A stretch of 64,000 bases of DNA from Ruania albidiflava DSM 18029 (GCF_000421225.1 NZ_ATWL01000007.1:1-64000), one strand, 5' to 3'. Positions 8,207 through 18,494 are shown, numbered from the stretch's first letter. The notes: a model not told the origin generated them from the letters alone. Numbers and translations are program-made.

Positions 8207-8524
8207 TCAGTGGGGCTGTGCCCCCTCGTCCGGGTCCACCGCACCGACGAGCCGCTGCACCCTCTCCCGCGGGACGCCCGCGTACTCGATGAGCAGCTCC
8301 GACAGAGCGGTGACATACAGCTTCAGGTCGTCGACCTCTGCCTCGAGCTCATCGAGGCGTTGGCGAGCGTTGGCCAGCTGGGCATCCTGGTGCGCATCGG
8401 TACGTCTCCGCTCGCTGCGCATCGCGGCCAGCCGTCCACGCAGCTCGTTGATGCCGGTCTCGGTGTCCGCGATGTCCAGCCGGTTGCCGATGTCGCCCAG
8501 CAGCAGCGTGCGTGCCCAGCCCAT
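8207..8524 (-). CDS. Small coiled-coil protein of unknown function
   Basis: 105 residues. After 'MGWARTLLLGDIGNRLDIADTE' the protein is dominated by heptad-like helices ('INELRGRLAAMRSERRRTDAHQDAQLANARQRLDELEAEVDDLKLYVTALSELL' spread over about residues 24-78). It then ends in an acidic tail. No enzyme motif is present. A GAGGGG stretch 7-12 bases before ATG 8524 supports the start; the frame is open to 8611 but that extension is unconvincing. It is convergent with the TetR gene and divergent from ribokinase. I do not recognise a function. Confidence 0.7.
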   Translation of the reverse strand: MGWARTLLLGDIGNRLDIADTETGINELRGRLAAMRSERRRTDAHQDAQLANARQRLDELEAEVDDLKLYVTALSELLIEYAGVPRERVQRLVGAVDPDEGAQPH

Positions 8525-8670
8525 GGTCGATCCCCTCGTTGGTGAACAGGTGCCGTCTTCGCCCAGCAGGCTGCTCGGCGAAGCGGTTCCCACTATGGCA
8601 GAGCACACCAACCACTGGTCCGTGCGGGAGCGAGCAGCACCGCGGGTGTGCAGTCGGGGAGGATGGGGCC

Positions 8671-9633
8671 ATGACCGTGGTCGTGGTAGGCAGTGTGAAC
8701 ACCGATGTCGTCGCCCGGGTGGCCCGCATCCCCGGGCCGGGGGAGACTCTGCTCGGGGAGGACCTGGCCCGGTACGGCGGCGGCAAGGGGGCGAACCAGG
8801 CAGTCGCTGCGGCTCGCGCAGGTGGTGCTCGGGTCGCCTTCGTCGGCGCCGTTGGTTCTGACCCGGACGCGGACGTCCGCCGCCGCGACCTGGAGACTGA
8901 GGGCATCGACACCACCGGTCTGGTCAGCGTGCCCGGTCCGACCGGCACCGCGCTGATCACCGTGGCCGCTGACGGTGAGAACGCCATCGTGGTGGCCGCC
9001 GGCGCGAACGCTGCCCGGGAGGAGCTGGAACCGGCGCAGCGGGACGTGCTCGCCCGCGCCGGGGCGGTGATCACCCAGCTGGAGGTGCCCGTCCCGCTGG
9101 TCCTCCAGGCGGGCCGAGAGCGACCCGAGGGTTCGCTGTTCCTGCTGAACGCGGCACCGTCGGCAGCGATGACCGAGCCGGCCACCGCCGCGGACCTGCT
9201 CGCGGTCACCGACGTGCTGGTGGTCAACGAGCACGAGCTCGCCGACATCGCCGGGGCGATCGGCACCGAGGCGGCGATCGTCCAGGTCGCGGAGCAGGTG
9301 CCGGTGCTGATCGTCACCCTCGGGTCGGCCGGAGCGCTGGTGGTGGTCGGGACAGAACGCCGGCAGGTTCCCGCCTTCGAGGTGACCGCGGTGGACACCA
9401 CCGGAGCCGGCGACACGTTCTGCGGGGTTCTCGCCGCCCGGCTGGCTGCGACCCGCCCGGCAGAGGGCAGCGTGCCAGCGATCGAGACGGTCGCCGATGC
9501 TGCTCGGGTCGCCTCCGCCGCAGCAGCCCTGGCGGTGGGCACCGCTGGTGCGCAGGACTCGGTACCCACCGCCGGTGCGGTGGCCGACCTGCTGGCTCGC
9601 GCTGCCCCGCGCGATACCGAGAGCACGTCATGA
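8671..9633 (+). CDS. rbsK: Ribokinase (PfkB family)
   Basis: 320 residues. 'VVVGSVNTDVVARVARIPGPGETLLGED' opens the PfkB fold, 'GGGKGANQAVAAARAG' is PfkB signature 1, and 'DTTGAGDTFCGVLAARL' near residues 242-258 is signature 2 with the catalytic Asp. This combination and length match ribokinase, which phosphorylates D-ribose at O5 in the cytoplasm. Related sugars or nucleosides cannot be excluded because no ribose transporter is adjacent. ATG 8671 has a GGGGAGG ribosome-binding site; the frame upstream to 8512 is antisense to the coiled-coil gene. It converges on the FMN reductase gene 7 bp away. Confidence 0.87.
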   Translation: MTVVVVGSVNTDVVARVARIPGPGETLLGEDLARYGGGKGANQAVAAARAGGARVAFVGAVGSDPDADVRRRDLETEGIDTTGLVSVPGPTGTALITVAADGENAIVVAAGANAAREELEPAQRDVLARAGAVITQLEVPVPLVLQAGRERPEGSLFLLNAAPSAAMTEPATAADLLAVTDVLVVNEHELADIAGAIGTEAAIVQVAEQVPVLIVTLGSAGALVVVGTERRQVPAFEVTAVDTTGAGDTFCGVLAARLAATRPAEGSVPAIETVADAARVASAAAALAVGTAGAQDSVPTAGAVADLLARAAPRDTESTS

Positions 9634-9640
9634 CGCCCGC

Positions 9641-10297
9641 TCACCCAGCGCGTGCTGCCTGGTCGGCGGTGCGGCCAGGTTCGGCGGCCGCCGCCACGAG
9701 CAGCGGCAGGACGTCCCGGACCGCCATCTCGATCCGCCCGTAGACGCGGGGGGTGAGCAACGTGGTCCCGTCGAAGTCACCGGAGGAGGCGAAGACCGCG
9801 ACCGGGAGGGTCATCGCCTGGAAGAAGCCGAACAGGGGCCGCAGCGCATGTTCGAGCACCAGGGCATGATGCTCCCCACCGCCGGTGGCGGCCAGCAGCA
9901 CGGGGGTGTTGGCCAGTGCGTACTGGTCCACCAGGTCGAAGAAGTGCTTGAACAGACCGGTGTAGGAGCCGCGGAACACCGGCGTGGCTGCGATCAGCAG
10001 GTCGGCGGACTCCGCCTGCTGCAGCACCGCGTCGACCTCGGGGGCCACCCCCTCGCGCTCGAGAGCACCAGTGAACTGCTCACCCAGCCGGTAGACATCG
10101 ATCCGGCTCGTGTGCACGGTGATGCCGGAGGGCTCCAGCACCTGGCGGAGGGTGTCCACGACCACCTCGGTCAGGCCCACGGTCTTGGACTTCTCGCTGG
10201 GGCTGCCGTTCACCACCACCACGTGGAGCGTCCCGGGTGTGCCAGCGTCGGTGAGTACATCTCGGCCCGGTGTGCGGGTCAGAGCTGCCGTGGTCAT
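9641..10297 (-). CDS. NADPH-dependent FMN reductase (CE1759-type)
   Basis: 218 residues with a flavodoxin-like fold. 'VVVVNGSPSEKSKTVGLTEVVVDTL' gives the FMN phosphate loop, 'DLLIAATPVFRGSYTGLFKHFFDL' the isoalloxazine-contacting segment. It should reduce FMN with NAD(P)H and pass FMNH2 to a partner oxygenase. The partner is evidently the luciferase-like monooxygenase just upstream: the reductase ATG overlaps its stop codon. This gene pair is recurrent in actinobacteria. Both are divergent from a MarR gene. The C-terminal 30 residues are alanine-rich and less conserved. Confidence 0.87.
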   Translation of the reverse strand: MTTAALTRTPGRDVLTDAGTPGTLHVVVVNGSPSEKSKTVGLTEVVVDTLRQVLEPSGITVHTSRIDVYRLGEQFTGALEREGVAPEVDAVLQQAESADLLIAATPVFRGSYTGLFKHFFDLVDQYALANTPVLLAATGGGEHHALVLEHALRPLFGFFQAMTLPVAVFASSGDFDGTTLLTPRVYGRIEMAVRDVLPLLVAAAAEPGRTADQAARAG

Positions 10298-11397
10298 GCC
10301 GTGGCCTCCTTCCGGGCTGCGACCTCGCGCCGGACGACCGGCGCCACCTCGGTACCGAGCCGCTCGATCGCGGCCAGCACGTCCCGCTGGGGCATGCCCC
10401 CGAAGCCGATCTGGACCAGGGCGCGGTCGGCGCCATAGACCTCGTGGTAGGTGAGCAGCTTGTCGATGACCTCCTGCGGGCTGCCGACCAGGAGTGCGGC
10501 GTCCGCGGACGTCTGGGCCTCGAACGCCACCCGAGGCATCTGCATGCCGACCCCGCGTTGGTGGTTGTTCTCCTTCATCCCCTGGGCGAAGTACGGGTAC
10601 ATCACGTCTCGGGCTGCCTGGCTGGTGGCCCCCACGTATCCGTGCAGGTTGATGCTCGTGCGCAGGTCGGTGTCCCGGTGCCCGGCCTGCTGCGCAGCGG
10701 CCCGGTACAGCCCGACGGTCTGCTCGTGCAGACGGAGCGGTCCGAGCAGGAAGGCCAGCGCCATCGGGAGCCCGAGGCGTCCGGTGCTGATCGCCGAGGC
10801 CGGGGAGCCGCCCACGCCCACCCAGACCGGCAGCTGCGCCTGCAGCGACCGCGGCCCGATGTCGGCGTCCTCGAGTGCCGGGCGGAGGGTGCCCTGCCAG
10901 GTCACCGGGTTCTCCGTGCGGATCTTCAGCAGCAGGTCGAGCTTCTCCCGGAACAGGTCGGCATAGTCCGCCAGGTCGTAGCCGAACAGGGGGAAGGACT
11001 CGGTGTAGGAGCCGCGTCCGGCGATGATCTCGGCCCGTCCACCGGAGAGCTGGTCCAGGGAGGCGAACTGCTCCCACACCCGCACCGGGTCGTCGGAGCT
11101 GAGCACGGTGACGGCGCTGGTCAGGCGGATCTGCTCGGTGGCCTCCGCAGCCGCAGCGAGCATGACGCTGGTGGCGGAGCCGACGAAGTCGGTGCGGTGG
11201 TGCTCCCCGACGCCGAACAGGTCGAGTCCCGCCTGGTCGGCCACCCGCGCCTGCTCGATGATCTCCCGGGCCCGCCGGTGCGCCGAGGGCATCGCCCCGG
11301 TGCCAGCATCGGCGGTGATCTCTCCGAAGGTGGTGAAGCCGAGCTCGAACGGGCGACGGCGCTCGGTCACCGGTCGGTCGGCAGTAGTCGTGGTCAT
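10294..11397 (-). CDS. FMN-dependent luciferase-like monooxygenase (CE1758-type)
   Basis: 367 residues of the bacterial luciferase/LLM TIM-barrel family. 'FELGFTTFGEIT' at the start, 'DQAGLDLFGVGEHHRTDFVGSA' (FMN-pocket His residues), 'RAEIIAGRGSYTESFPLFGYDL' and 'PVWVGVGGSPASA' are typical. It uses FMNH2 and O2, supplied by the reductase with which it overlaps by 4 bp. The substrate is unknown; roles in oxidising xenobiotics or sulfur compounds are common for the family. I use ATG 11397 with AAGGG upstream, not GTG 11427, which would put translation nearer the operator. Confidence 0.88.
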   Translation of the reverse strand: MTTTTADRPVTERRRPFELGFTTFGEITADAGTGAMPSAHRRAREIIEQARVADQAGLDLFGVGEHHRTDFVGSATSVMLAAAAEATEQIRLTSAVTVLSSDDPVRVWEQFASLDQLSGGRAEIIAGRGSYTESFPLFGYDLADYADLFREKLDLLLKIRTENPVTWQGTLRPALEDADIGPRSLQAQLPVWVGVGGSPASAISTGRLGLPMALAFLLGPLRLHEQTVGLYRAAAQQAGHRDTDLRTSINLHGYVGATSQAARDVMYPYFAQGMKENNHQRGVGMQMPRVAFEAQTSADAALLVGSPQEVIDKLLTYHEVYGADRALVQIGFGGMPQRDVLAAIERLGTEVAPVVRREVAARKEATA

Positions 11398-11436
11398 GGT
11401 CGACAACCCTTCTCGTGTGTCTGTCACCTAGCCGTA

Positions 11437-11456
11437 AGTTGCTTGCGCAAGCAACT
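11437..11456. promoter_or_regulatory. Perfect 20-bp palindrome, probable MarR operator
   Basis: AGTTGCTTGCGCAAGCAACT is a perfect palindrome with no spacer, lying 39 bp upstream of the monooxygenase start and 65 bp before the divergent MarR start. Position, symmetry and length suit binding by a MarR dimer that represses the oxygenase/reductase pair. Confidence 0.75.
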
Positions 11457-11521
11457 ATTCCCGGATGGTCCGACGGATCTGCCGAGAGCTCCGGTGCCGC
11501 GCACAGCGGTAGTGTGTGGTC

Positions 11522-11986
11522 ATGGCGACCCCGCAGCTGACGCCGCTGGAGGACAAGGCGTGGCAGGGCTTCCTCTATCTGCACGACCGCCTCTGGCGGG
11601 AGATCGAGGCCGAGCTGGAGGGGGCCGGGGTGAGCATGGCCGAGTACAGCGTGCTGGCCCTACTGGCGAAGGCCGGCCGGGCCGGGATGCGGATGTCCGA
11701 GCTGGCCCAGCGCAGGGTGATGTCCACCGGCGGGTTCAGCCGACTCACCGACCGGCTGCAGCAGCGCGGTCTGGTGGAACGGCAGCGCGCCAGCGACGAC
11801 GGGCGCGGCTATGTCGTGGTGCTGACCAGCGACGGTCGCAGCCTGCTGCGCAGGGCGTGGCGCACCCACTATGCCGAGCTGCGCCGGCTGTTCCTCGACC
11901 GGCTGGACGAGACGGACCTGGCCGACCTCGCCCGCATCTGGGAGCGTCTGGATCCCCAGTGGGCCCAGGAGCACGAGGTCGGCTGA
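11522..11986 (+). CDS. MarR-family transcriptional regulator
   Basis: 154 residues of winged-helix MarR type: 'MAEYSVLALLAKAGRAGMRMSELAQRRVMSTGGFSRLTDRLQQRGLVERQRASDDGRGYVVVLTSDG' runs through helix-turn-helix and the wing with its conserved Asp-Asp-Gly-Arg. Flanking helices form the dimer interface. ATG 11522 is preferred; a GTG at 11516 is in frame. It is divergent from the FMN-dependent pair, with a perfect palindrome between them, so it most likely represses that pair and itself. Many relatives respond to phenolics or oxidants, but no sensing cysteine is visible here. Confidence 0.9.
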   Translation: MATPQLTPLEDKAWQGFLYLHDRLWREIEAELEGAGVSMAEYSVLALLAKAGRAGMRMSELAQRRVMSTGGFSRLTDRLQQRGLVERQRASDDGRGYVVVLTSDGRSLLRRAWRTHYAELRRLFLDRLDETDLADLARIWERLDPQWAQEHEVG

Positions 11987-11987
11987 C

Positions 11988-12010
11988 CATGTAGCACGCA
12001 GTGCTACATG
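11988..12010. promoter_or_regulatory. Toxin-antitoxin operator overlapping a leaderless promoter
   Basis: CATGTAGCAC and GTGCTACATG form perfect 10-bp arms around a 3-bp spacer, beginning 2 bp after the MarR stop. A TATGCT -10 sequence follows at 12015-12020, seven bases before the antitoxin ATG. Bound antitoxin complex would block RNA polymerase. The GAGGAG that touches the ATG is too close to serve as a ribosome-binding site, which supports a leaderless transcript. Confidence 0.78.
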
Positions 12011-12026
12011 TTGCTATGCTGAGGAG

Positions 12027-12296
12027 ATGAGCACGAGTCCCGAGATCAGCCAGCGCGACCTGCGCATGCGGTCGAAGGAGATCATGGACGCCCTGGAGCG
12101 TGGGCAGACCTACACGGTCACGCGCGATGGGCGCGGTATCGGTGAGCTGGTGCCGATCCGCGAGCCTCGTCGCTTCGTATCCCGTGCGCACTTTGCTCGG
12201 GCTGCACGGAATGCACCGCAGCTGGATGTCGACGCATTCCGTCGGGACCTCGACGAAGCTGTCGATCCGGAGCTGGACGACCCGTATGCGCGGTGA
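12027..12296 (+). CDS. Antitoxin, Phd/YefM (VapB-like) family
   Basis: 89 residues. 'ISQRDLRMRSKEIMDALERGQTYTVTRDGRGIGELVPI' is the Phd/YefM DNA-binding fold, in which the first strand 'IS.RDLR..S.EI' and 'TVTRDGR.IGELVP' are diagnostic. The acidic C-terminus ('DAFRRDLDEAVDPELDDPY') should be the disordered toxin-wrapping part. It precedes and overlaps the PIN toxin gene by 11 bp, the usual antitoxin-first order. A strong palindrome at the promoter implies autoregulation. Confidence 0.9.
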   Translation: MSTSPEISQRDLRMRSKEIMDALERGQTYTVTRDGRGIGELVPIREPRRFVSRAHFARAARNAPQLDVDAFRRDLDEAVDPELDDPYAR

Positions 12297-12705
12297 GCTG
12301 AGCCGGGGTTTGCTGGACACCAACATCCTCATCCTCTGGCAGTCGATCGAGCCTGCGGCGCTGCCGGAGGAGATGGCAATCAGTGCAGTCACCCTGGCTG
12401 AGCTCTCCGCGGGGGTTCACCTCAGCGACTCTGCAGCCAGTGAGCGGGCGAGACGGCTCGACGTCCTTCAGCGGGCTGAGCACGAGTTCGATCCGATTCC
12501 GTTCGGTGCAGACGCCGCGCGCGCCTTCGGACGGCTGAGCGCGGCAGTCCGCGAGACCGGCCGGCCCCCCCGCCGGCGCACTGCCGACCTGATGATCGCG
12601 GCGGTCGCAGCTGCCGAGGGCCTGCCGCTGTACACGGCGAACCCCGACGATTTTCGCGGGCTGGAGGAGACCGTCGAGGTCATACCAGTGCCGCGCCCGG
12701 CATGA
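12286..12705 (+). CDS. PIN-domain RNase toxin (VapC family)
   Basis: 139 residues. The PIN acidic site is complete: Asp11 in 'LLDTNILI', Glu39 in 'TLAELSAG', Asp101 in 'RTADLMIAA' and Asp121/122 in 'TANPDDF'. Such proteins are Mg2+-dependent ribonucleases that cut specific tRNAs or rRNA and stop growth until neutralised by the antitoxin. ATG 12286 overlaps the antitoxin end, so translation is coupled. All catalytic residues are present, so the module looks active. It converges on hutG, whose stop is 8 bp away. Confidence 0.9.
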   Translation: MRGELSRGLLDTNILILWQSIEPAALPEEMAISAVTLAELSAGVHLSDSAASERARRLDVLQRAEHEFDPIPFGADAARAFGRLSAAVRETGRPPRRRTADLMIAAVAAAEGLPLYTANPDDFRGLEETVEVIPVPRPA

Positions 12706-12713
12706 GTGATCGG

Positions 12714-13766
12714 CTACTGCGCCGGTAGATCTCGAGAGGTATCCGCGGTCCGGCCCGGAGGAACGTGCGCACGCACGGCCTCGTCGATGAGCCGGGCAGC
12801 CGTCCGCGCGGTGCGCGAGTCGATGTCCAGGGCCGGGTTCAGCTCCACCACGTCCAGCAGCGCCAGCTTCCCGGTGCCGGCCGCCGCACGTACCGCTGCG
12901 GCCACCAGGTGGGTGCCCACACCGAACGCCGCCGGCGCGGAGACACCCGGTGCCACGCTCGCCGGCAGCACGTCCAGGTCGATGGTCAGATACAGCACGT
13001 CCAGGCCGTGGGCGAAGTCTGCGACGAAATCGGTGATCCCGGCCTCGCCGCCGCGCCAGCAGTCCACGTCGGTCAGCCACCGCACACCCAGCTCGCGTGC
13101 CGTGTCGAACAGCACCGGGGTGTTCGAGGGCTCAGCGATGCCGATGACGGCGTAGCGCAGCTCCCGCTCAGCCGCTCGCTCCGCCTCGGCCATCTGCCAG
13201 AACGGGGTGCCGGAGGTGGGCCGGTCCTCCTGGCGCAGGTCGAAGTGGGCGTCCAGGTTCAGCACTCCCCACCGCGGACGCGCACCGGCAGGGCCGGCCA
13301 TCTGCTGGGAGACCATCAGCCCCCGGTAGCTGGCCCAGGCGGTCTCGTGGCCGCCGCCGAGCACGATCGCCAGTCGGCACCCCCGCGCATCCAGCGCCGT
13401 GGTGATCAGCCGGGCGGCGTCCGCCTGCCCGGTCTCCAGGTCTTCTCCGCCGGTGACGGCGTCACCATGGTCGACCAGGCCCGTCACCTGCTGTGCCAGG
13501 TCACCGTGGGCGGCCAGCGGGGCGAGCGCACGGCGCAGCGCTGCCGGTCCGCTGCGGGCTCCGGCCCGGCCGCCGTTGCGACGCACCCCCTCGTCGGAGC
13601 AGAAGCCGAGCAGCCCGATGTGCTCGCTACCGTGCGCCGCAGCCCAGGAGGACGCTGGCTGGGCCACCTGGTGCCAGCGGGCGTGCTCCGGGCCGTGGCC
13701 GTCGTACCGGCCAGTCCACTCCGGCGCGAGCCGTGCCCGGTCCGAGGGGCCCTCTGCGGCGTCCAT
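12714..13766 (-). CDS. hutG: Formimidoylglutamase
   Basis: 350 residues of the ureohydrolase (arginase) family. Metal ligands are visible in 'VLGGGHETAWASYRG' (His), 'GVLNLDAHFDLR' (Asp-Ala-His-Phe-Asp) and 'YLTIDLDVLPASVAPG' (Asp-Leu-Asp), all needed for the two-Mn site. It hydrolyses N-formimino-L-glutamate to glutamate and formamide, the last step of the histidine pathway. Context settles the call over arginase or agmatinase: it is divergent from hutU-hutI-hutH. The frame stays open far past 13766 into the antisense of hutU, but the M at 13766 begins sensible sequence. The N-terminal 'GRYDGHGPEHARWHQ' is typical of actinobacterial HutG. Confidence 0.9.
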   Translation of the reverse strand: MDAAEGPSDRARLAPEWTGRYDGHGPEHARWHQVAQPASSWAAAHGSEHIGLLGFCSDEGVRRNGGRAGARSGPAALRRALAPLAAHGDLAQQVTGLVDHGDAVTGGEDLETGQADAARLITTALDARGCRLAIVLGGGHETAWASYRGLMVSQQMAGPAGARPRWGVLNLDAHFDLRQEDRPTSGTPFWQMAEAERAAERELRYAVIGIAEPSNTPVLFDTARELGVRWLTDVDCWRGGEAGITDFVADFAHGLDVLYLTIDLDVLPASVAPGVSAPAAFGVGTHLVAAAVRAAAGTGKLALLDVVELNPALDIDSRTARTAARLIDEAVRAHVPPGRTADTSRDLPAQ

Positions 13767-13871
13767 GACCACCACCGTATCCACCGGCGATGCCCGGGGC
13801 GCGGTGCTACCGTGACGTTCGTCGGTGGCATGGGTGCGCGGACGTGCCCGAGCAGCGTGCGGAGGTGAGGG

Positions 13872-15553
<1,682 letters not shown>

Positions 15554-15554
<1 letters not shown>

Positions 15555-16849
15555 TGACCAGCACCCTGCTCACCGGGATCGGCGAGCTGTGGACCTTCGA
15601 CCCCGCGCTGGAGGACCCCACCGCAGCCCCGGTCACCGGCGCCGCCGAGGGGCAGGTGGTCCGCGAGGCGGCCCTGGTCATCGACGGCGAGCACATCGCC
15701 TGGACCGGGCCGCGCACCCACGCCCCGGCCGCGGACGAGCAGGTGGACCTCGGTGGGCGCACCGTGCTGCCCGGCTGGGTGGACTCCCACACCCACCTGA
15801 CCTTCGCCGGTGACCGCGCCGCGGAGTTCCAGGCCCGGATGGCCGGGCGCGCCTATGCCGCCGGCGGCATCACGGTGACCACCGCCGCCACTCGCGCCGC
15901 CGACCCAGAGGTGCTGGCCGACCTGGTCCGTGCCCGGATCACCGAGGCCCGCCGCGGTGGCACCACCTGCCTGGAGACCAAGACCGGTTACGGCCTCACC
16001 CTCGCCGACGAGGCAGCCGCCGCCCAGCTGCTCGCCGACCTGGTCGCCGCCGGTGAGCTGGACGAGGCCACCTTCCTCGGGGCCCACCTGGTGCCCCCGG
16101 AGTACGACGGACAGGACGGGCGACCCGGCGCCGCGGAGTACGTGCACCTGGTCACCGGGCCGATGCTCCAGGCGGTCCGCGACCAGGTGCGCTGGGCGGA
16201 CGTGTTCTGCGAGCAGGGCGCCTTCGACCTGGACCAGACCGAGACGATCCTGCGCGCGGCGACCCGGGCCGGCCTCGGGCTGCGGGTGCACGCCCACCAG
16301 CTCGGCCGCTCCGGGGTGGTCGCCCTCGCCTGCGACCACCAGGCAGCCAGCGTCGACCACCTGAACTTCCTGGACGAGGCGGACATCGAGGCGCTCGCGG
16401 CCACCCGCACCCGCCAGCTGCGCCCCACCCCCGGTGCGGACGCTACGCCCGGAGGCTACGCCGTCGACCAGGGGCCGACAGTGGCGACCGTGCTGCCGGC
16501 GTGCGACCTGTCCACCCGGGCGCCGCTGGCGCCGGCCCGAGCCCTGCTCGACGGCGGAGCGCACCTGGCGATCGCCTCGAACTGCAACCCGGGCACCAGC
16601 TACACCTCCTCGATGTCCTTCTGCGTCACCACGGCGGTGCTGCAGCAGCAGCTGAGCATCGCCGAGGCGCTGCGGGCGGCCACCCGTGGCGGGGCGCTGG
16701 CGCTGCGCCGCGGCGACGTCGGGCACCTTGGCCTGGGCGCCCGCGCGGACCTGCACGTGCTGGACGCCCCCGCCGCCATCCACCTCGCCTACCGGCCCGG
16801 TATGCCGCTCACCCACGCGGTCTGGCGGGCCGGGAGGCGTGTCGTCTGA
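15554..16849 (+). CDS. hutI: Imidazolonepropionase
   Basis: 431 residues of the amidohydrolase superfamily. 'LPGWVDSHTHLTFAGDRAAEFQARMAG' carries the first metal-binding HxH and substrate residues; 'THL' style sites recur as 'RVHAHQLG' and 'SVDHLNFL', and 'IASNCNPGTSYTSSMSFC' is characteristic of imidazolonepropionase. It opens the imidazolone ring to N-formimino-L-glutamate. The start codon ATG 15554 shares its A with the hutU stop, showing translational coupling. The C-terminal 'GHLGLGARADLHVLDAP' matches the usual amidohydrolase ending. Confidence 0.95.
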
Positions 16850-16877
16850 CCGGTTCCCCCACCCCAAGGAGACCTTC

Positions 16878-18422
16878 GTGACCGACTCTGCCCCCGCCGT
16901 CGTGCTGTCCGCCGACGGGCCCACCCCCGCCCAGGTGAGTGCTGTGGCCCGCCATGGTGCCGCCGTCGAGCTCGACCCGGCGATGCTCGCCCACCTGGCC
17001 CGGGTGCGCGAGCAGGTGGCTGCGCTCGCCGCCGGTGACCAGCCGGTGTACGGGGTGTCCACCGGGTTCGGCGCGCTCGCCGACACTCCCATCGCCACCA
17101 GCCGGCGCACTGCGCTGCAGCGCTCGCTCATCCGCTCCCACGCCGCCGGCACCGGACCCGAGGTGGAGCGAGAGGTGGTGCGTGCCATGATGCTGCTGCG
17201 CGCCCGCAGCCTGGCCAAGGGGCACTCCGGGGTGCGGCCGGTGCTAGTGGCCACGATCGCGGCCGTGCTGAACGCCGGTATCACCCCGATCGTGCACGAG
17301 TACGGCTCGCTGGGGTGCTCTGGCGACCTCGCCCCGCTGGCGCACTGCGCGCTGGTGCTCCTCGGTGAGGGCCGGGCGCGCGATGCGGCGGGGCAAGAGC
17401 GGCCGGTGCCCGAGCTGCTCGCTGCTGCCGGGATCGCCCCGATCGAGCTGACCGAGAAGGAGGGGCTGGCGCTGATCAACGGCACCGACGGGATGCTCGG
17501 CCAGCTGCTGCTGGCGCTGGCCGACCTGGAGGAGCTGCTCCGCGTCGCGGACGTCACCACGGCGCTCTCGGTGCAGGGTCTGCGCGGGCGGGACGAGGTG
17601 TTCCGCCCGGAGCTGCATGTTCTGCGCCCGCACCCGGGGCAGGCGGTCTCGGCGGCGAACATCCTGGCGGTGCTCGACGGGTCGGCGATCCTTGCCGATG
17701 TGCGCCGGGAGGCCTCCCGGGTGCAGGACGCCTACTCGGTGCGCTGCGCTCCGCAGGTGGCCGGCGGGGCGCGGGACACCGTGGAGCACGCCCGCACGGT
17801 GGCGCTGCGCGAGCTGGCGGCGGCGATCGACAACCCGATGGTCCTGGACGATGGCTCGATCAGCTCCAACGGCAACTTCCACGGTGCCCCGGTGGCCTAC
17901 GTGCTGGACTTCCTGGCGATCGTCGCCGCGGACGTGGCCGCCATCGCCGAGCGGCGCACCGACCGGATGCTGGACAAGGCGCGCTCGCACGGACTGCCAC
18001 CGTTCCTCGCCGACGACCCAGGGGTGGACTCCGGGATGATGATCGCCCAGTACACCCAGGCCGCGCTGGTCGCGGAGCTGAAGCGGCTGGCGGTGCCGGC
18101 GAGCGTGGACTCCATCCCGTCCTCGGCGATGCAGGAGGACCACGTCTCGATGGGCTGGCACGCCGCCCGCAAGCTGCGTACCGCGGTGGCGAACCTGCGC
18201 CGGGTGCTGGCCATCGAGCTGCTCGTCGCCACCCGGGCGATCGACCTGCGCGAACAGGCACCCTCCCCGGCGGCCGCCGCCGCGATCGCGGTGCTGCGCC
18301 GGGCGGTGGGCGGACCCGGGCCGGACGAGTTCCTCGCCCCGGACATCGCCGCCGCCGAGGAGTGCCTGCTGGACGGGACGGTGCTTGCGGCCGTGGAGGC
18401 GGTGACCGGGCCGTTGCGGTGA
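16878..18422 (+). CDS. hutH: Histidine ammonia-lyase
   Basis: 514 residues. It converts L-histidine to trans-urocanate and ammonia. The MIO prosthetic group forms autocatalytically from an Xaa-Ser-Gly triad; here 'GSLGCSGDLAPLAH' gives Cys147-Ser148-Gly149 rather than the Ala-Ser-Gly of the Pseudomonas enzyme. Other hallmarks are 'YGVSTGFGALAD' (catalytic Tyr), 'GTDGMLGQ' and 'QDAYSVRCAPQVAG'. GTG 16878 is chosen because AAGGAG lies seven bases upstream; 28 bp separate it from hutI. It is last in the operon, and an imperfect palindrome follows its stop codon by 22 bp. Confidence 0.95.
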   Translation: MTDSAPAVVLSADGPTPAQVSAVARHGAAVELDPAMLAHLARVREQVAALAAGDQPVYGVSTGFGALADTPIATSRRTALQRSLIRSHAAGTGPEVEREVVRAMMLLRARSLAKGHSGVRPVLVATIAAVLNAGITPIVHEYGSLGCSGDLAPLAHCALVLLGEGRARDAAGQERPVPELLAAAGIAPIELTEKEGLALINGTDGMLGQLLLALADLEELLRVADVTTALSVQGLRGRDEVFRPELHVLRPHPGQAVSAANILAVLDGSAILADVRREASRVQDAYSVRCAPQVAGGARDTVEHARTVALRELAAAIDNPMVLDDGSISSNGNFHGAPVAYVLDFLAIVAADVAAIAERRTDRMLDKARSHGLPPFLADDPGVDSGMMIAQYTQAALVAELKRLAVPASVDSIPSSAMQEDHVSMGWHAARKLRTAVANLRRVLAIELLVATRAIDLREQAPSPAAAAAIAVLRRAVGGPGPDEFLAPDIAAAEECLLDGTVLAAVEAVTGPLR

Positions 18423-18444
18423 CCACGTGGTCCGAGCACAACGC

Positions 18445-18494
18445 GGGTGCACCTATGGTTGCGATTCGCCGAATTTGCGACCACAAGTGCACCC
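18445..18494. repeat. 50-bp imperfect palindrome, copy 1
   Basis: Outer arms GGGTGCAC and GTGCACCC pair exactly; the stem continues with mismatches (ctaTGGTtGC against GCgACCAcaa). It sits between the convergent ends of hutH and the glycosyltransferase gene, where such a hairpin could end transcription in both directions. Its reverse complement aligns over nearly its full length with copy 2 at 23750-23799. Confidence 0.82.

Noticed and set aside
9641-11584. One long minus-strand frame that joins the FMN reductase with an upstream extension
   Set aside because: The upstream part is antisense-like Arg/Gly sequence in another frame of the monooxygenase gene; the true reductase begins at 10297.
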